Source: Bacteroidaceae bacterium (GTDB lineage Bacteria; Bacteroidota; Bacteroidia; Bacteroidales; Bacteroidaceae). Taken from it: a DNA stretch of 64,000 bases. The DNA is taken from NCBI GenBank assembly GCA_024398715.1, contig JAKSIP010000002.1, positions 106,113 through 170,112 on the forward strand, written 5' to 3'. This document shows positions 1 to 8,568 of this stretch, piece by piece. Each line of letters opens with the position of its first letter. Positions within the stretch are counted from its first letter, which is position 1. The position numbers and the translations under genes were made by a program. The notes under the pieces were generated by a model. It saw only the letters and a list, made by a program, of their open reading frames with translations. It was not told where the DNA came from and made no database searches.

Positions 1-1341
1 GTTCTGATATACACCGCCAACTGCCATAAGAGGATATGCGTTGCATACACGGCGGAAAGAACCCATTGCTGTCGGAAGGTCCATGTCCGACTCCTTGTAA
101 TCAAGGTGGTCAGGTTCTGTTGAATCCATCCACCATCCGTCAAGACCAAAGTCGAACAGACGGGTAAGGTGTTTCCAGTAGATATCGCGGGCTTCCTGGC
201 TGAACGGGTCGTAAGGACGTACACCTGAAGGATAGTCTCTTCTTGGCGGCCAGTCTGTAAGACCGCTCTGCGGCCATGTGCTGAAGTCTATCAGCAGACC
301 TTTGGGCTGCAGTTCACGGTATTGCTTGGTCATAGGACCAAAGCTGGACCAGATGGAAATCATCATCTTTCCGTTCATTGCATGAATGCGGTCAAGCATT
401 CCGCGTGCATTTGAAAAGTCAGGGCTGTTGAATTCCATTGCATTCCACAGATAATTGTTGCCCCAGTACTGCCAGTCCTGAATGATTACATCAATAGGTA
501 CCTGCAGCTCGCGGTGGCGTGACAGTACTTCTACCGGTTCCTGATCTGTCTTGTAACGCTCGCGGCTCTGCATAAAACCGTATGCCCACAGAGGAATCAT
601 AGGAACTTTGCCGGACAGGTGGCGGATGCCTGCAACGACACCATCGGCGTTACCTCCGTAAATGAAGTAGTAGTCGGCGGCATCGCCTACCTGAGAGTCA
701 AAACTCAGATCTGTCTCTTTCTGAGAATAGCGGGTAGGAGAGTAGTTGTCCCAGAAAATACCCCAGCCTTTGATTGACTGGAGAACGGGTGATGCATCGT
801 CCTGGTTACCCTGGGTAAGGTTGTACGATGTGTTGTTGCGTGTCATTGTTTCACGTTGGCTTATGCCCAGTCCGTAAACTGTTTCTCCGTCTTCAATGCT
901 GAAGGACTGTTTAACGGTGTATGACGGGCGTCCGGCATCGTCAATAGCCTTGAACTGTGCAGCTCCGTTTTCGGCAAGCAGTGCCTTGCCGTCTGTTGAA
1001 AGGAATGTTACCTGACCATTGTTTTTGTTAATCTCAACAATTAGTTTGTCAGATTTGAGAGTTGCTTTATCAGCACTTTCCTTCAATGTGAATTTTACAT
1101 TTTCGGGCTGTGCAGTTACAACAAGGTTAAGCAATTCCGGTTCTGTTCCTGTAGGAATTTTCTTTACCCGTACAATGGAATTGGTGAAGAACTCTACAGA
1201 AACAACCGGAGAGGTGGCATCAAGGCTCTGCTCCAAGCCGGATACTACTACTCCCTGCTGTGTCTTCAATACTGTTGCTCCCTGAACCATACTGCACATC
1301 AGCAGTCCGGAAACCAGGAATGAATGTAATTTAAAATTCAT
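1..1341 (-). CDS. GH31 family glycosidase (alpha-xylosidase/alpha-glucosidase type), 3' end cut by window edge
   Basis: The N-terminal 447 codons of a glycoside hydrolase family 31 enzyme; the gene runs off base 1. It starts at ATG 1341 with a hydrophobic signal peptide (about residues 1-22), followed by the N-terminal beta-sandwich and the start of the catalytic barrel. GH31 landmarks are VYGLGISQRE, FWDNYSPTRY, IQDWQYWG and DGWWMDSTEPD near base 125, the last carrying the Asp nucleophile. No PA14 domain is inserted after the sandwich, unlike some Bacteroidetes xyloglucan alpha-xylosidases. It should remove alpha-linked Xyl or Glc from oligosaccharides in the periplasm; the substrate cannot be fixed from this part. 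It lies 46 bp downstream of a GH51 arabinofuranosidase on the same strand, so the two probably share a transcript that handles arabinose/xylose-containing plant glycans. Confidence 0.9.
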   Translation of the reverse strand, partial: MNFKLHSFLVSGLLMCSMVQGATVLKTQQGVVVSGLEQSLDATSPVVSVEFFTNSIVRVKKIPTGTEPELLNLVVTAQPENVKFTLKESADKATLKSDKLIVEINKNNGQVTFLSTDGKALLAENGAAQFKAIDDAGRPSYTVKQSFSIEDGETVYGLGISQRETMTRNNTSYNLTQGNQDDASPVLQSIKGWGIFWDNYSPTRYSQKETDLSFDSQVGDAADYYFIYGGNADGVVAGIRHLSGKVPMIPLWAYGFMQSRERYKTDQEPVEVLSRHRELQVPIDVIIQDWQYWGNNYLWNAMEFNSPDFSNARGMLDRIHAMNGKMMISIWSSFGPMTKQYRELQPKGLLIDFSTWPQSGLTDWPPRRDYPSGVRPYDPFSQEARDIYWKHLTRLFDFGLDGWWMDSTEPDHLDYKESDMDLPTAMGSFRRVCNAYPLMAVGGVYQN

Positions 1342-1358
1342 AATAACGAATGTGTTAA

Positions 1359-1401
1359 AGTTTTATCAAAGTTTTATCAAAGTTTTATCAAAGTTTGATT
1401 G
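1359..1401. repeat. 11-bp tandem repeat between GH51 and GH31 genes
   Basis: Three perfect head-to-tail copies of AGTTTTATCAA (1359-1369, 1370-1380, 1381-1391) followed by a degenerate fourth. The third copy contains the TGA stop of the GH51 gene (1388-1390 on the minus strand), so the repeat has grown out from the gene's 3' end into the spacer before the GH31 start codon. Confidence 0.85.
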
Positions 1402-3418
1402 TAAGCATTGTGAATGAGTACGGAGCAATGTCAAGAGTCATCTTTTTGGCTATCTTGATCTGCTCTGAAACCGGAGCGACAGGTTGTGCGTCAAAGTTGT
1501 TTTCAGCCTGAGGATCACCGCTGAGAACTGTCTTGACAGCTGTGCTCTTGATTTTGAAACGTGAAAGGTCAAGCTGTGCCTTCTTTGCATTCTCAGTTGC
1601 ATTGCAAACCTTGACATAGAGAGTGCGTGTCTTTACGTTGAGTACAACGCTCTGCTCCTGAAGGAATCCGTCTCCATTGCTCTTGTCCTGATTCTCTATT
1701 GTAACGCAGTCTCCGTAGTAGTACTGGCCGGCAGACTGGCCGAACATCTGCTGAACGTAGTAACTGCATGTCAGATACGGACGTTCGTTGTCAAAGTAAA
1801 TCAGATCAGGATTCCAGTTTGTAGCGTTCTTGCGTGCAAACAATGGTGCATAAGATGTCATGCTTACAACATCGCCGTTACGTTCAACGTGAATCAGATA
1901 AAGACCTTCTGAAAGAGCGTCGATGAGTTTCTTGTCTTTTGCGGCATATTCACCAAGATATACCTTTGTCTTGCGGTCGCGCGGGTAGTTGTCATACTGG
2001 CGGCTCTGCTGGAAGTATGTGCGCTGCTCATAATAGTGCTCGTCAAGAATAGGCATGCCAAGTTCGGTTGCTATTCTCCAACCGTTCTCAAAGTCTGAAC
2101 TTCCCGGATGTGAGCCCGGACCATCTGTACCTACAATCTGGATTTCGGGATATTTCTCCATAATCCTGTTGTACATGAGTTTGTAGCGGACCTCGAATTC
2201 CGGAGAGATACGTTCCTCGTTACCGATGCCCAGATATTTGAGGTTAAACGGCTCCGGGTGACCTGCATCGGCACGTACCTTGCCCCATTTGCTGTCTGCA
2301 GGACCGTTTGCCCATTCTATAAGATCAAGTGCATCCTGAATCCATTCGTCCATATCTTCCATAGGAGCAACATCCTGTGCCTGATCACGCATGCTCCAGC
2401 CACCGTTTGCACCCTGGCAGCTTACGCCGCAAGGTAAAATAGGAAGCGGCTCCATGCCAAGGTCCTCGCACAGCTGGAAGTATTCATAGTAGCCTACACC
2501 CAGTGACTGGTGGTAACCCCATGTATTCTTCTGCTGTTTGCGGGTTTCTTTGGGACCTACTGAGAGTTTCCAGCGATATGTATTCCAGAAACCATCACCG
2601 CCACCGTGTACTACGCAACCGCCGGGGAAACGCATGAATTTCGGATTCATGTCTTTCAGTGCCTGTGCAAGGTCTTTGCGTATGCCGTGACCCATGTAAG
2701 TGTCCTGCGGAATTAGTGATACCATATCTACATCCATCACACCTACTGTAAGGACAAGCAGTTGCAGTGATGCTGCGGCTACATCTTCTTTTGATTCAAC
2801 AGTTACGCAATATTTTTTCCATTCGCTGCCACTGATTGTGATTGTGGTGTCTGCAACTGCGTTCGGAGCTGCCGGACGTCCAAAACCGAATCCGCCCTGT
2901 CCGCGCTGTGCGGGAGCAATAAGTGCAATGCGCAACTGTTTGTCAATTCCGTCGGTGTTGCGGGCAAAAATACTGAAATCGTATTTGGCGCCTTTTTTGA
3001 GTGTGATGCCGTCCCAACCGTCGTTCTGGATTCCGAATCCTGTCCAACCGTTGTAGTCATAATACTCTTTTGCGCGTTCAATGTTCAGACGCATGTAGTT
3101 GGGGTTGTTGGGGTGGATAGGATCCTGCTGCTTGGGCTCAATATATCCGAGTGAGTGACCCGGACGGAGTGTCTTCCAGCAAGTTCCGGCTCCCCAGCCG
3201 TCTCTTTCGTTGGGACTGAACTCAAAGGAACCGTTCTGAACAAGTTCTGCGTTAAGACCGCCGTCTGCAGACGAACTGATGTCTTCAAAGAAAATTCCTA
3301 TTAACTGATCGCTGATTTGTTTGCCTCCGGCAGGTGCGTTCATAGGTTTCTGGGCAAATGAACTCATAGAACCAGCCATAAGAAGCGCTGCTGATGCAGC
3401 AAGAATGCCATGTTTCAT
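1388..3418 (-). CDS. GH51 alpha-L-arabinofuranosidase, secreted
   Basis: A 676-residue secreted retaining arabinofuranosidase that removes terminal L-arabinose from arabinan or arabinoxylan fragments. The chosen start, ATG 3418, begins a clear signal peptide (MKHGILAASAALLMAGSMSS, cleavage near FAQ). The open frame extends further upstream but would cover the divergent promoter. The N-terminal part, to about residue 240, holds a carbohydrate-binding-like insertion after AELVQNGSFEF. The catalytic barrel shows MRFPGGCVVHG, LGIGNEERISPEFE (acid/base Glu in GNE) and KVYLGEYAA (nucleophile Glu), and a beta-sandwich ends the protein. Length and order fit family GH51. The GH31 gene follows 46 bp downstream. 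Confidence 0.93.
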   Translation of the reverse strand: MKHGILAASAALLMAGSMSSFAQKPMNAPAGGKQISDQLIGIFFEDISSSADGGLNAELVQNGSFEFSPNERDGWGAGTCWKTLRPGHSLGYIEPKQQDPIHPNNPNYMRLNIERAKEYYDYNGWTGFGIQNDGWDGITLKKGAKYDFSIFARNTDGIDKQLRIALIAPAQRGQGGFGFGRPAAPNAVADTTITISGSEWKKYCVTVESKEDVAAASLQLLVLTVGVMDVDMVSLIPQDTYMGHGIRKDLAQALKDMNPKFMRFPGGCVVHGGGDGFWNTYRWKLSVGPKETRKQQKNTWGYHQSLGVGYYEYFQLCEDLGMEPLPILPCGVSCQGANGGWSMRDQAQDVAPMEDMDEWIQDALDLIEWANGPADSKWGKVRADAGHPEPFNLKYLGIGNEERISPEFEVRYKLMYNRIMEKYPEIQIVGTDGPGSHPGSSDFENGWRIATELGMPILDEHYYEQRTYFQQSRQYDNYPRDRKTKVYLGEYAAKDKKLIDALSEGLYLIHVERNGDVVSMTSYAPLFARKNATNWNPDLIYFDNERPYLTCSYYVQQMFGQSAGQYYYGDCVTIENQDKSNGDGFLQEQSVVLNVKTRTLYVKVCNATENAKKAQLDLSRFKIKSTAVKTVLSGDPQAENNFDAQPVAPVSEQIKIAKKMTLDIAPYSFTMLTIKL

Positions 3419-3495
3419 TTTTTGTTTTGTATTGTTTATTATTGTTAGTGTCGTATTTGAGTTGTTACGTTTGCCAAGACGTATTTTTGCAACTT

Positions 3496-3504
3496 GCAAA
3501 GTTA
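3496..3504 (-). promoter_or_regulatory. Promoter -7 box for GH51 gene
   Basis: Minus-strand TAACTTTGC matches the Bacteroidetes TAnnTTTG -7 element, about 80 bases upstream of the GH51 start. No convincing -33 TTTG at the usual spacing was seen. Confidence 0.55.
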
Positions 3505-3546
3505 ATGTTTTTTTTATTGGAATTCTGATTTGTAGAAAAATCTCTT

Positions 3547-3555
3547 TAATTTTGC
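3547..3555 (+). promoter_or_regulatory. Promoter -7 box for yccF-like gene
   Basis: TAATTTTGC matches TAnnTTTG and ends only 11 bases before the ATG at 3567, so the transcript would have a very short leader or none. Confidence 0.5.
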
Positions 3556-3566
3556 AAAAAAAACTT

Positions 3567-3935
3567 ATGAGTCTGCTATTAAATGTTTTGTGGATTATTC
3601 TTGGCGGTTTGTTCATTGCCTTGTATTATGTAGTTGTAGGATTGCTGTTCTGCATTACTATTGTAGGAATTCCGTTCGGTGTACAATGCTTCAAGATGGC
3701 CGGTCTGGCGCTTTGTCCATTCGGTAAGGATATTCAGCCGGGACCTGGCAATACAGGTTGTCTGTCAATTTTTTTCAATATAGTCTGGATATTGCTGGCA
3801 GGATGGGAAATTGCGGTTGCACATTTTGTGCTGGGATTGTTCTTCTGTATAACAATAATAGGAATCCCGTTCGGAAAACAGCATTTCAAACTTGCTTTGC
3901 TTGCTTTTCTGCCTTTCGGGAACAGAATTGGCTGA
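3567..3935 (+). CDS. yccF: YccF domain inner-membrane protein
   Basis: A 122-residue membrane protein made of two tandem YccF (DUF307) units. Each has a hydrophobic helix pair ending in a GIPFG motif: ITIVGIPFGVQCFK with CPFGKDI, then ITIIGIPFGKQHFK with LPFGNRI. The function of the family is unknown. ATG 3567 is chosen because it gives the canonical start MSLLLNVLWIILGG; the longer frame would overlap the GH51 signal peptide on the other strand. It is divergent from GH51 and 47 bp upstream of ugd. Confidence 0.85.
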   Translation: MSLLLNVLWIILGGLFIALYYVVVGLLFCITIVGIPFGVQCFKMAGLALCPFGKDIQPGPGNTGCLSIFFNIVWILLAGWEIAVAHFVLGLFFCITIIGIPFGKQHFKLALLAFLPFGNRIG

Positions 3936-3943
3936 AATATTGC

Positions 3944-3951
3944 TACCTTTG
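3944..3951 (+). promoter_or_regulatory. Promoter -7 box for ugd
   Basis: TACCTTTG fits TAnnTTTG, 31 bases upstream of the ugd ATG. It suggests ugd has its own promoter despite the short gap after yccF. Confidence 0.55.
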
Positions 3952-3982
3952 TGAATCACTAATAACAAAAGACTTGTAAAAG

Positions 3983-5329
3983 ATGAATATTGCAGTAGCG
4001 GGAACAGGTTATGTGGGCCTGTCAATAGCAACTTTGCTTGCGCAGCATAACCATGTGGTAGCGGTAGATGTTATTCCTGAAAAGGTTGATCTGATCAATC
4101 AGCGCAAATCTCCCATTCAGGATGAGTGTATAGAAAAATATCTGGCAGGAAAAGATGCTGACGGTAATCCTGTCAAACTGGATCTGGTGGCAACGCTTGA
4201 CGGTAAAGAAGCTTACAGGAATGCCGATTTTGTGGTGATAGCGGCTCCTACCAACTATGATCCCCAGAAGAATTATTTTGACACCAGTCATGTGGAAGAG
4301 GTGATTGATCTTGTAATCCAGGTCAATCCCGATGCCGTAATGGTTATCAAATCTACTATCCCAGTAGGTTATTGCCGTTCTCTCTTTGTCAAGTATGCGC
4401 TGCAGTTCCTTTACAAGCCGGAACTGAAAGGGAAAAAGTTCAATCTGCTTTTTTCTCCGGAATTTCTGCGGGAGAGCAAGGCTCTGTATGACAATCTGTA
4501 TCCTTCCAGAATAATAGTTGGTTTCCCTAAACTGATAAATATAGATCAGAAAAACTTTACGGAAGAGAATGCCGCGATTACAGCCATTGGAAATCCCGAT
4601 TCGGAGAAACATGCACGCCGGTTTGCGGAACTGCTGCAGGAGGGTGCCATAAAAAAGGATGTGGAAACGCTCTTTATGGGTATGAAAGAGGCCGAGGCTG
4701 TCAAACTGTTCGCCAATACATATCTGGCCCTCAGAGTCAGTTACTTTAACGAACTTGATACGTATGCCGAAATAAAGGGCCTTGATGCACAGGCTATCAT
4801 CAGCGGAGTGGGTTTGGACCCCCGTATTGGAATGCATTACAATAACCCGAGTTTCGGATATGGCGGATATTGTCTGCCAAAGGATACAAAACAGTTGCTT
4901 GCAAACTATGATCAGGTACCGCAGAATATGATGACTGCCATTGTTGAAAGCAACCGTACCCGTAAGGACTTTATTGCTGACCGTGTGCTTCAGTTGGCCG
5001 GTGCCTATGAAAGCAACAGCCAGTACGATGCCTCCAAGGAACATCAGGTTACAATAGGCGTGTTCCGCCTTACAATGAAATCAAACAGCGACAATTTCCG
5101 CCAGAGTTCCATCCAGGGCGTAATGAAACGTGTCAAGGCAAAAGGTGCTACGGTAATCATATATGAACCTACACTTGAAAACGGCACTACATTTTTTGGT
5201 AGTCAGGTGGTGAACAACCTTGAAGAATTCAAACAGAAATCGCAGGCAATAATTGCGAATCGTTATGATTCCGTGTTGGACGATGTCCGCCAGAAGGTTT
5301 ATACCCGTGATCTGTTCCAACGGGATTGA
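3983..5329 (+). CDS. ugd: UDP-glucose 6-dehydrogenase
   Basis: A 448-residue NAD-dependent cytoplasmic enzyme that oxidises UDP-glucose to UDP-glucuronate, a precursor for surface polysaccharides. The N-terminal Rossmann fold starts with [20 protein letters not shown]. Then follow the central-domain motif [15 protein letters not shown] and the catalytic cysteine in [14 protein letters not shown]. Length and domain order (NAD binding, central, UDP binding) match the family. It is convergent with rnhB, 23 bp away. Confidence 0.95.
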   Translation: MNIAVAGTGYVGLSIATLLAQHNHVVAVDVIPEKVDLINQRKSPIQDECIEKYLAGKDADGNPVKLDLVATLDGKEAYRNADFVVIAAPTNYDPQKNYFDTSHVEEVIDLVIQVNPDAVMVIKSTIPVGYCRSLFVKYALQFLYKPELKGKKFNLLFSPEFLRESKALYDNLYPSRIIVGFPKLINIDQKNFTEENAAITAIGNPDSEKHARRFAELLQEGAIKKDVETLFMGMKEAEAVKLFANTYLALRVSYFNELDTYAEIKGLDAQAIISGVGLDPRIGMHYNNPSFGYGGYCLPKDTKQLLANYDQVPQNMMTAIVESNRTRKDFIADRVLQLAGAYESNSQYDASKEHQVTIGVFRLTMKSNSDNFRQSSIQGVMKRVKAKGATVIIYEPTLENGTTFFGSQVVNNLEEFKQKSQAIIANRYDSVLDDVRQKVYTRDLFQRD

Positions 5330-5352
5330 CAATCTGGTCAGGATCCGGACTT

Positions 5353-5961
5353 TCAGAAATCCAGTTCCAGTTGCTCAGCTTCCGGTTTCAGCAGAGTGAA
5401 ACTCATGCGGTGATAAGGAGTTGCTCCGAACGATGCAATGGCAGCGCGATGTTTTGCCGTTGGATATCCTTTGTTTGACAACCAGTCGTATTGCGGATAT
5501 TCCAAAGCTATGCCGTTCATAAAGTCGTCTCTGTAAGTTTTTGCAAGGATGGAGGCTGCGGCTATTGACATCATGGTGGCATCGCCTTTTATTATGGTTT
5601 TGTGCGGAATGCCGGGGTAGGGCTTGAACCTGTTCCCGTCCACCAACAGAAACTCCGGGCGTACTTTAAGCGCGTCAACGGCGCGGTGCATGGCCAGGAT
5701 TGATGCGTTCAGTATATTGATGCTGTCAATTTCTTTGTTGTCTGCCACACCAACAGCCCATGCAACGGCAGACTGTTCAATGATAGGGCGCAGTGCGTAT
5801 CTCTGTTTTTCTGAAAGTTGCTTGGAATCGTTCAACAGTCCGTTCCTGAAATTGGGCGGCAGAATGACCGCTGCTGCAAATACAGGTCCGGCCAGACAGC
5901 CCCGTCCGGCCTCGTCCAGCCCTGCTTCTATCATCTCCGGGTTAAGAAATTCCTTGAGCAT
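5353..5961 (-). CDS. rnhB: Ribonuclease HII
   Basis: A 202-residue metal-dependent nuclease that cuts the RNA strand of RNA-DNA hybrids and initiates ribonucleotide removal from DNA. The type-2 RNase H signature [19 protein letters not shown] lies at residues 14-32, with acidic metal ligands in LLVDGNRF and [17 protein letters not shown]. The start ATG 5961 gives a short N-terminal extension ([12 protein letters not shown]). It lies 16 bp downstream of the truncated GH127 fragment and may depend on that promoter. Confidence 0.95.
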   Translation of the reverse strand: MLKEFLNPEMIEAGLDEAGRGCLAGPVFAAAVILPPNFRNGLLNDSKQLSEKQRYALRPIIEQSAVAWAVGVADNKEIDSINILNASILAMHRAVDALKVRPEFLLVDGNRFKPYPGIPHKTIIKGDATMMSIAAASILAKTYRDDFMNGIALEYPQYDWLSNKGYPTAKHRAAIASFGATPYHRMSFTLLKPEAEQLELDF

Positions 5962-5977
5962 ATCCTTCTGCAGAATG

Positions 5978-6532
5978 TTATAGGGCCATTTTTAATTCGT
6001 GACTGCCGTTTTCTTCGTTGCTCCAGCGTGTGGAACCTGACCATGAATGGGGATGCTCTGGATTCATGGTACGGGCTGTGTAAAGATACCCGTCCGGTTC
6101 CTGAGCTGCCGCAACAATATCAAGAATACTGTCAATATACGCTTCCAACTGCTTGTCAGGGTATGTCTGCAGGAGGTAACTGGCCCCTTCTATGGTCTTG
6201 TAAACGTCTGTATCGTCAAAAGGGAATTGGGTGGGTATGAAATAGGGCGCCTCTTCTCCGGCGGCATCGGCTTTCATGCGTGCGGCTGCATTCTGGAAAT
6301 TGGTGTAGCGGTTCGTCTCCTGACATTTGCTGAATGCAAGCGGAACGGTTACATCTCTCGATGCCGCCAGTCTCTCTCCCCAGAAACTGTCTGCACTTAT
6401 TTTGACTTGGGTAAAAGGTATCCCGTTTATCGGATAAGATATTTGTGAATTGGCATTATTTGCACTCCAAACGTTTGCTAGGGGCAATAATGTGAAAACC
6501 GACAACAGAAATCCAGAAAAGTTTGTGTTCAT
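5978..6532 (-). pseudogene. Truncated GH127 beta-L-arabinofuranosidase remnant
   Basis: This frame encodes 184 residues: a signal peptide, then a clean GH127 (DUF1680) N-terminus with FPFDDTDVYKTIEGASY and AAAQEPDGYLYTARTMNP, ending at NEENGSHEL. The family normally continues SHELYNLGHLIEAA for several hundred more residues. Here four unrelated residues and a stop follow directly, and rnhB begins 16 bp later. The missing part, about 400-600 residues, includes the catalytic region, so this is a 5' gene fragment left by deletion. It retains its signal peptide and upstream -7 box. The neighbouring GH51 and GH31 genes suggest an eroding arabinan-utilisation set. Confidence 0.88.
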
Positions 6533-6564
6533 ATTCCAAAAAATTGTGCAATAATTTTCAATAG

Positions 6565-6572
6565 CAAATGTA
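6565..6572 (-). promoter_or_regulatory. Promoter -7 box for GH127 remnant/rnhB
   Basis: Minus-strand TACATTTG fits TAnnTTTG, 33 bases upstream of ATG 6532. It probably now serves the remnant and rnhB. Confidence 0.5.
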
Positions 6573-6592
6573 ATAACATAAATTTAATTGTG

Positions 6593-6600
6593 TATATTCG
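6593..6600 (+). promoter_or_regulatory. Promoter -7 box for acetolactate decarboxylase/RND operon
   Basis: TATATTCG fits the TAnnTTCG variant of the Bacteroidetes -7 box, 23 bases before ATG 6623. It may drive the whole co-directional run up to base 21758. Confidence 0.45.
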
Positions 6601-6622
6601 CAAATAACAAAATGACAGAAAA

Positions 6623-7432
6623 ATGAAAATATGTGGTTCTTTAGCGGGAACAATACTCCCGATATATGTGTCATTCTGCATATCTTGTTCTTCTAACCGC
6701 TCCGCCGGGAGTACAGATAACGATTGTCTGTACCAGTTCTCCACAATACAATCGCTGGCTGCCGGAAATTTTTACGGGACGGTGTCTGTTGCCGATTTTG
6801 TCAAGTACGGTACTCTTGGATTGGGAACGTTTGTTGGTGCAAACGGAGAAATGATTGTGCTTGACGGTGTCTGTTACCAGGCTCTTGGAAACGGACAAGT
6901 GCAGAAAGCCTCTCTTTCAGATTCAGTGCCTTTTGGTGCCGTTACATATTTTGACAACGATTATTCATATTCCTTTGACAATATTACTTTTGTGGAAATA
7001 CAGGACTCCCTGACAGGAATAATTAAGGAAAAAGGTGCCAATTCATTCTACGCCTGCCGTATTGACGGCGAATTCCCATATATGAAAGTACGTTCCGTTC
7101 TGAAGCAGGAACCTCCATACTGTACTCTTGCTGAGGCTGTAAAGACAAGCCAACGCGAATATGAATACAGCAATGTCAAAGGTACAGTAGTAGCGCTGTA
7201 CTGCCCGGAATATGCCGGAAATGTCAATGCTGCCGGCTGGCACATGCATTTCATTTCTGATGACAGGACAAAAGGAGGTCATATTATGGATTTTGTAATG
7301 TCAGAAGTGCAGGTACAGATTGACAGGACAAATATGTTCATGATGACTCTTCCGGAAACAGAATCTTTCAACAGACTGAATCTCTCCGGATTGGATGACG
7401 ATATAGACAAAATAGAAAAAGGTAAAAAATAA
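6623..7432 (+). CDS. budA: Alpha-acetolactate decarboxylase with apparent export signal
   Basis: A 269-residue protein matching acetolactate decarboxylase, the zinc enzyme that converts 2-acetolactate to acetoin. Family motifs seen are LYQFSTIQSLAAGNFYG, GTLGLGTFVGANGEMIVLDG, VRSVLKQEPPY, GWHMHFISDD (zinc-ligand His pair) and KGGHIMDFVM (third His). Unlike the usual cytoplasmic enzyme, the first 22 residues are hydrophobic and end in a Cys-rich stretch (SFCISC), suggesting a signal peptide, perhaps lipoprotein type with an imperfect lipobox. It is the first gene of the run and ends 11 bp before the RND adaptor. The family call is firm; the export is inferred. Confidence 0.88.
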   Translation: MKICGSLAGTILPIYVSFCISCSSNRSAGSTDNDCLYQFSTIQSLAAGNFYGTVSVADFVKYGTLGLGTFVGANGEMIVLDGVCYQALGNGQVQKASLSDSVPFGAVTYFDNDYSYSFDNITFVEIQDSLTGIIKEKGANSFYACRIDGEFPYMKVRSVLKQEPPYCTLAEAVKTSQREYEYSNVKGTVVALYCPEYAGNVNAAGWHMHFISDDRTKGGHIMDFVMSEVQVQIDRTNMFMMTLPETESFNRLNLSGLDDDIDKIEKGKK

Positions 7433-7443
7433 ATATTTGTAAT

Positions 7444-8565
7444 ATGAAAAGAATTGCTGATTCTTGTGTATTGGTCATGGGATTGTTTGCTGTGGCCGGT
7501 TGTAAACAGACTCCTGTCCAAGTTCCCAGTGTGAGTTACCAGATAACTCAGGTTACCACATCCGATGTCACCGTCAATGAAATGGCTGTTGCCAGTCTGA
7601 CCGGTCAACAGGATATTGCCATTATTCCGCAGGTAAGCGGATTTATTACCAAGGTTAATGTTGTGGAAGGCCAGAAAGTAAAGAAAGGGGACATTTTGTT
7701 TGAATTGGATCAGGTCCAGTATGAAGCTGCGCTTGCGGTAGCAGTAGCAAATGTTGCTTCCGCAAAGGCCAATGTCTCAACGCAGGAACTGAATGTGGAG
7801 ACAAGACTTGCGCTGTATAATGACAGTATTATTTCCCAATACGAACTGCAAATGGCAGAAAATGCCCTTATGCAGGCAAAAGCTTCACTTGCACAGGCTC
7901 AAGCAGGAGTTGTGAATGCAAATAAGGATTTGTCCTATACAGTGCTGACCGCTCCCTGTAATGGTGTAATAGGTTCTCTTCCTTATCGCGAAGGATCTCT
8001 GGTTGGCCCTTCAATCCAGACTCCGCTTACAACTGTCTCAAACAATGCGAACATGTTTGCATACTTTGGTCTTACAGAGAGTGTGTATATTGAATTGATA
8101 AACAATTACGGTTCGGTAAGCGATGCCCTGAAGATGTGCCCGGATGTCCAGCTTGAACTTGTTGACAAATCAATCTACAGCAAAAGCGGCCGTATTGAGA
8201 GTATCAGTGGTGTGATAGATAAGTCTACAGGAACATTAAGTTCAAAAGCTGTGTTCCCAAACCAGGACGGAAAACTGGTAAGCGGCGGTTCTGCACGCGT
8301 TATATTGCCAATCAAATACTCAAATATAATTGTAATCCCGAATTCAGCCACATACGAGATTCAGGACAAAACCTATGTGTGGGTTGTTGAAGACAAGCGT
8401 GCGCATTCACGTATAGTTGAGGCTGTTGATCTTGGCAACGGCACCCAGTGCGCTATTCTTTCCGGTCTTAAGACAGGTGAACGTATTATTGCAGACGGTG
8501 CCGGTTATGTAACCGAGAACGAAATTGTAGAAGATGTGGATTTATTGAAAAAAATGGGGTATTGA
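7444..8565 (+). CDS. RND efflux periplasmic adaptor (membrane fusion protein)
   Basis: A 373-residue AcrA/MexA-like adaptor that links the inner-membrane pump to the outer-membrane channel. It has a lipoprotein signal (LFAVAGC, Cys near residue 19). It then shows the barrel-sandwich/lipoyl half VSGFITKVNVVEGQKVKKGD, an alpha-hairpin (about 95-160) rich in Ala and Gln, the second lipoyl half TVLTAPCNGVIGSLPYREGS, and a C-terminal beta-barrel. It lies three bases before the pump gene, as usual for RND operons. The substrate is unknown. Confidence 0.93.
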   Translation: MKRIADSCVLVMGLFAVAGCKQTPVQVPSVSYQITQVTTSDVTVNEMAVASLTGQQDIAIIPQVSGFITKVNVVEGQKVKKGDILFELDQVQYEAALAVAVANVASAKANVSTQELNVETRLALYNDSIISQYELQMAENALMQAKASLAQAQAGVVNANKDLSYTVLTAPCNGVIGSLPYREGSLVGPSIQTPLTTVSNNANMFAYFGLTESVYIELINNYGSVSDALKMCPDVQLELVDKSIYSKSGRIESISGVIDKSTGTLSSKAVFPNQDGKLVSGGSARVILPIKYSNIIVIPNSATYEIQDKTYVWVVEDKRAHSRIVEAVDLGNGTQCAILSGLKTGERIIADGAGYVTENEIVEDVDLLKKMGY

Positions 8566-8568
8566 ATT

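Noticed and set aside
3419..3616. N-terminal extension of the GH51 protein by 66 codons
   Set aside because: It would bury the signal peptide and overlap the divergent promoter and yccF start.
4022..5044. Long minus-strand open frame (340 codons) opposite ugd
   Set aside because: It is fully antisense to a clear UDP-glucose dehydrogenase and has no recognisable motif; codon bias of the real gene explains it.
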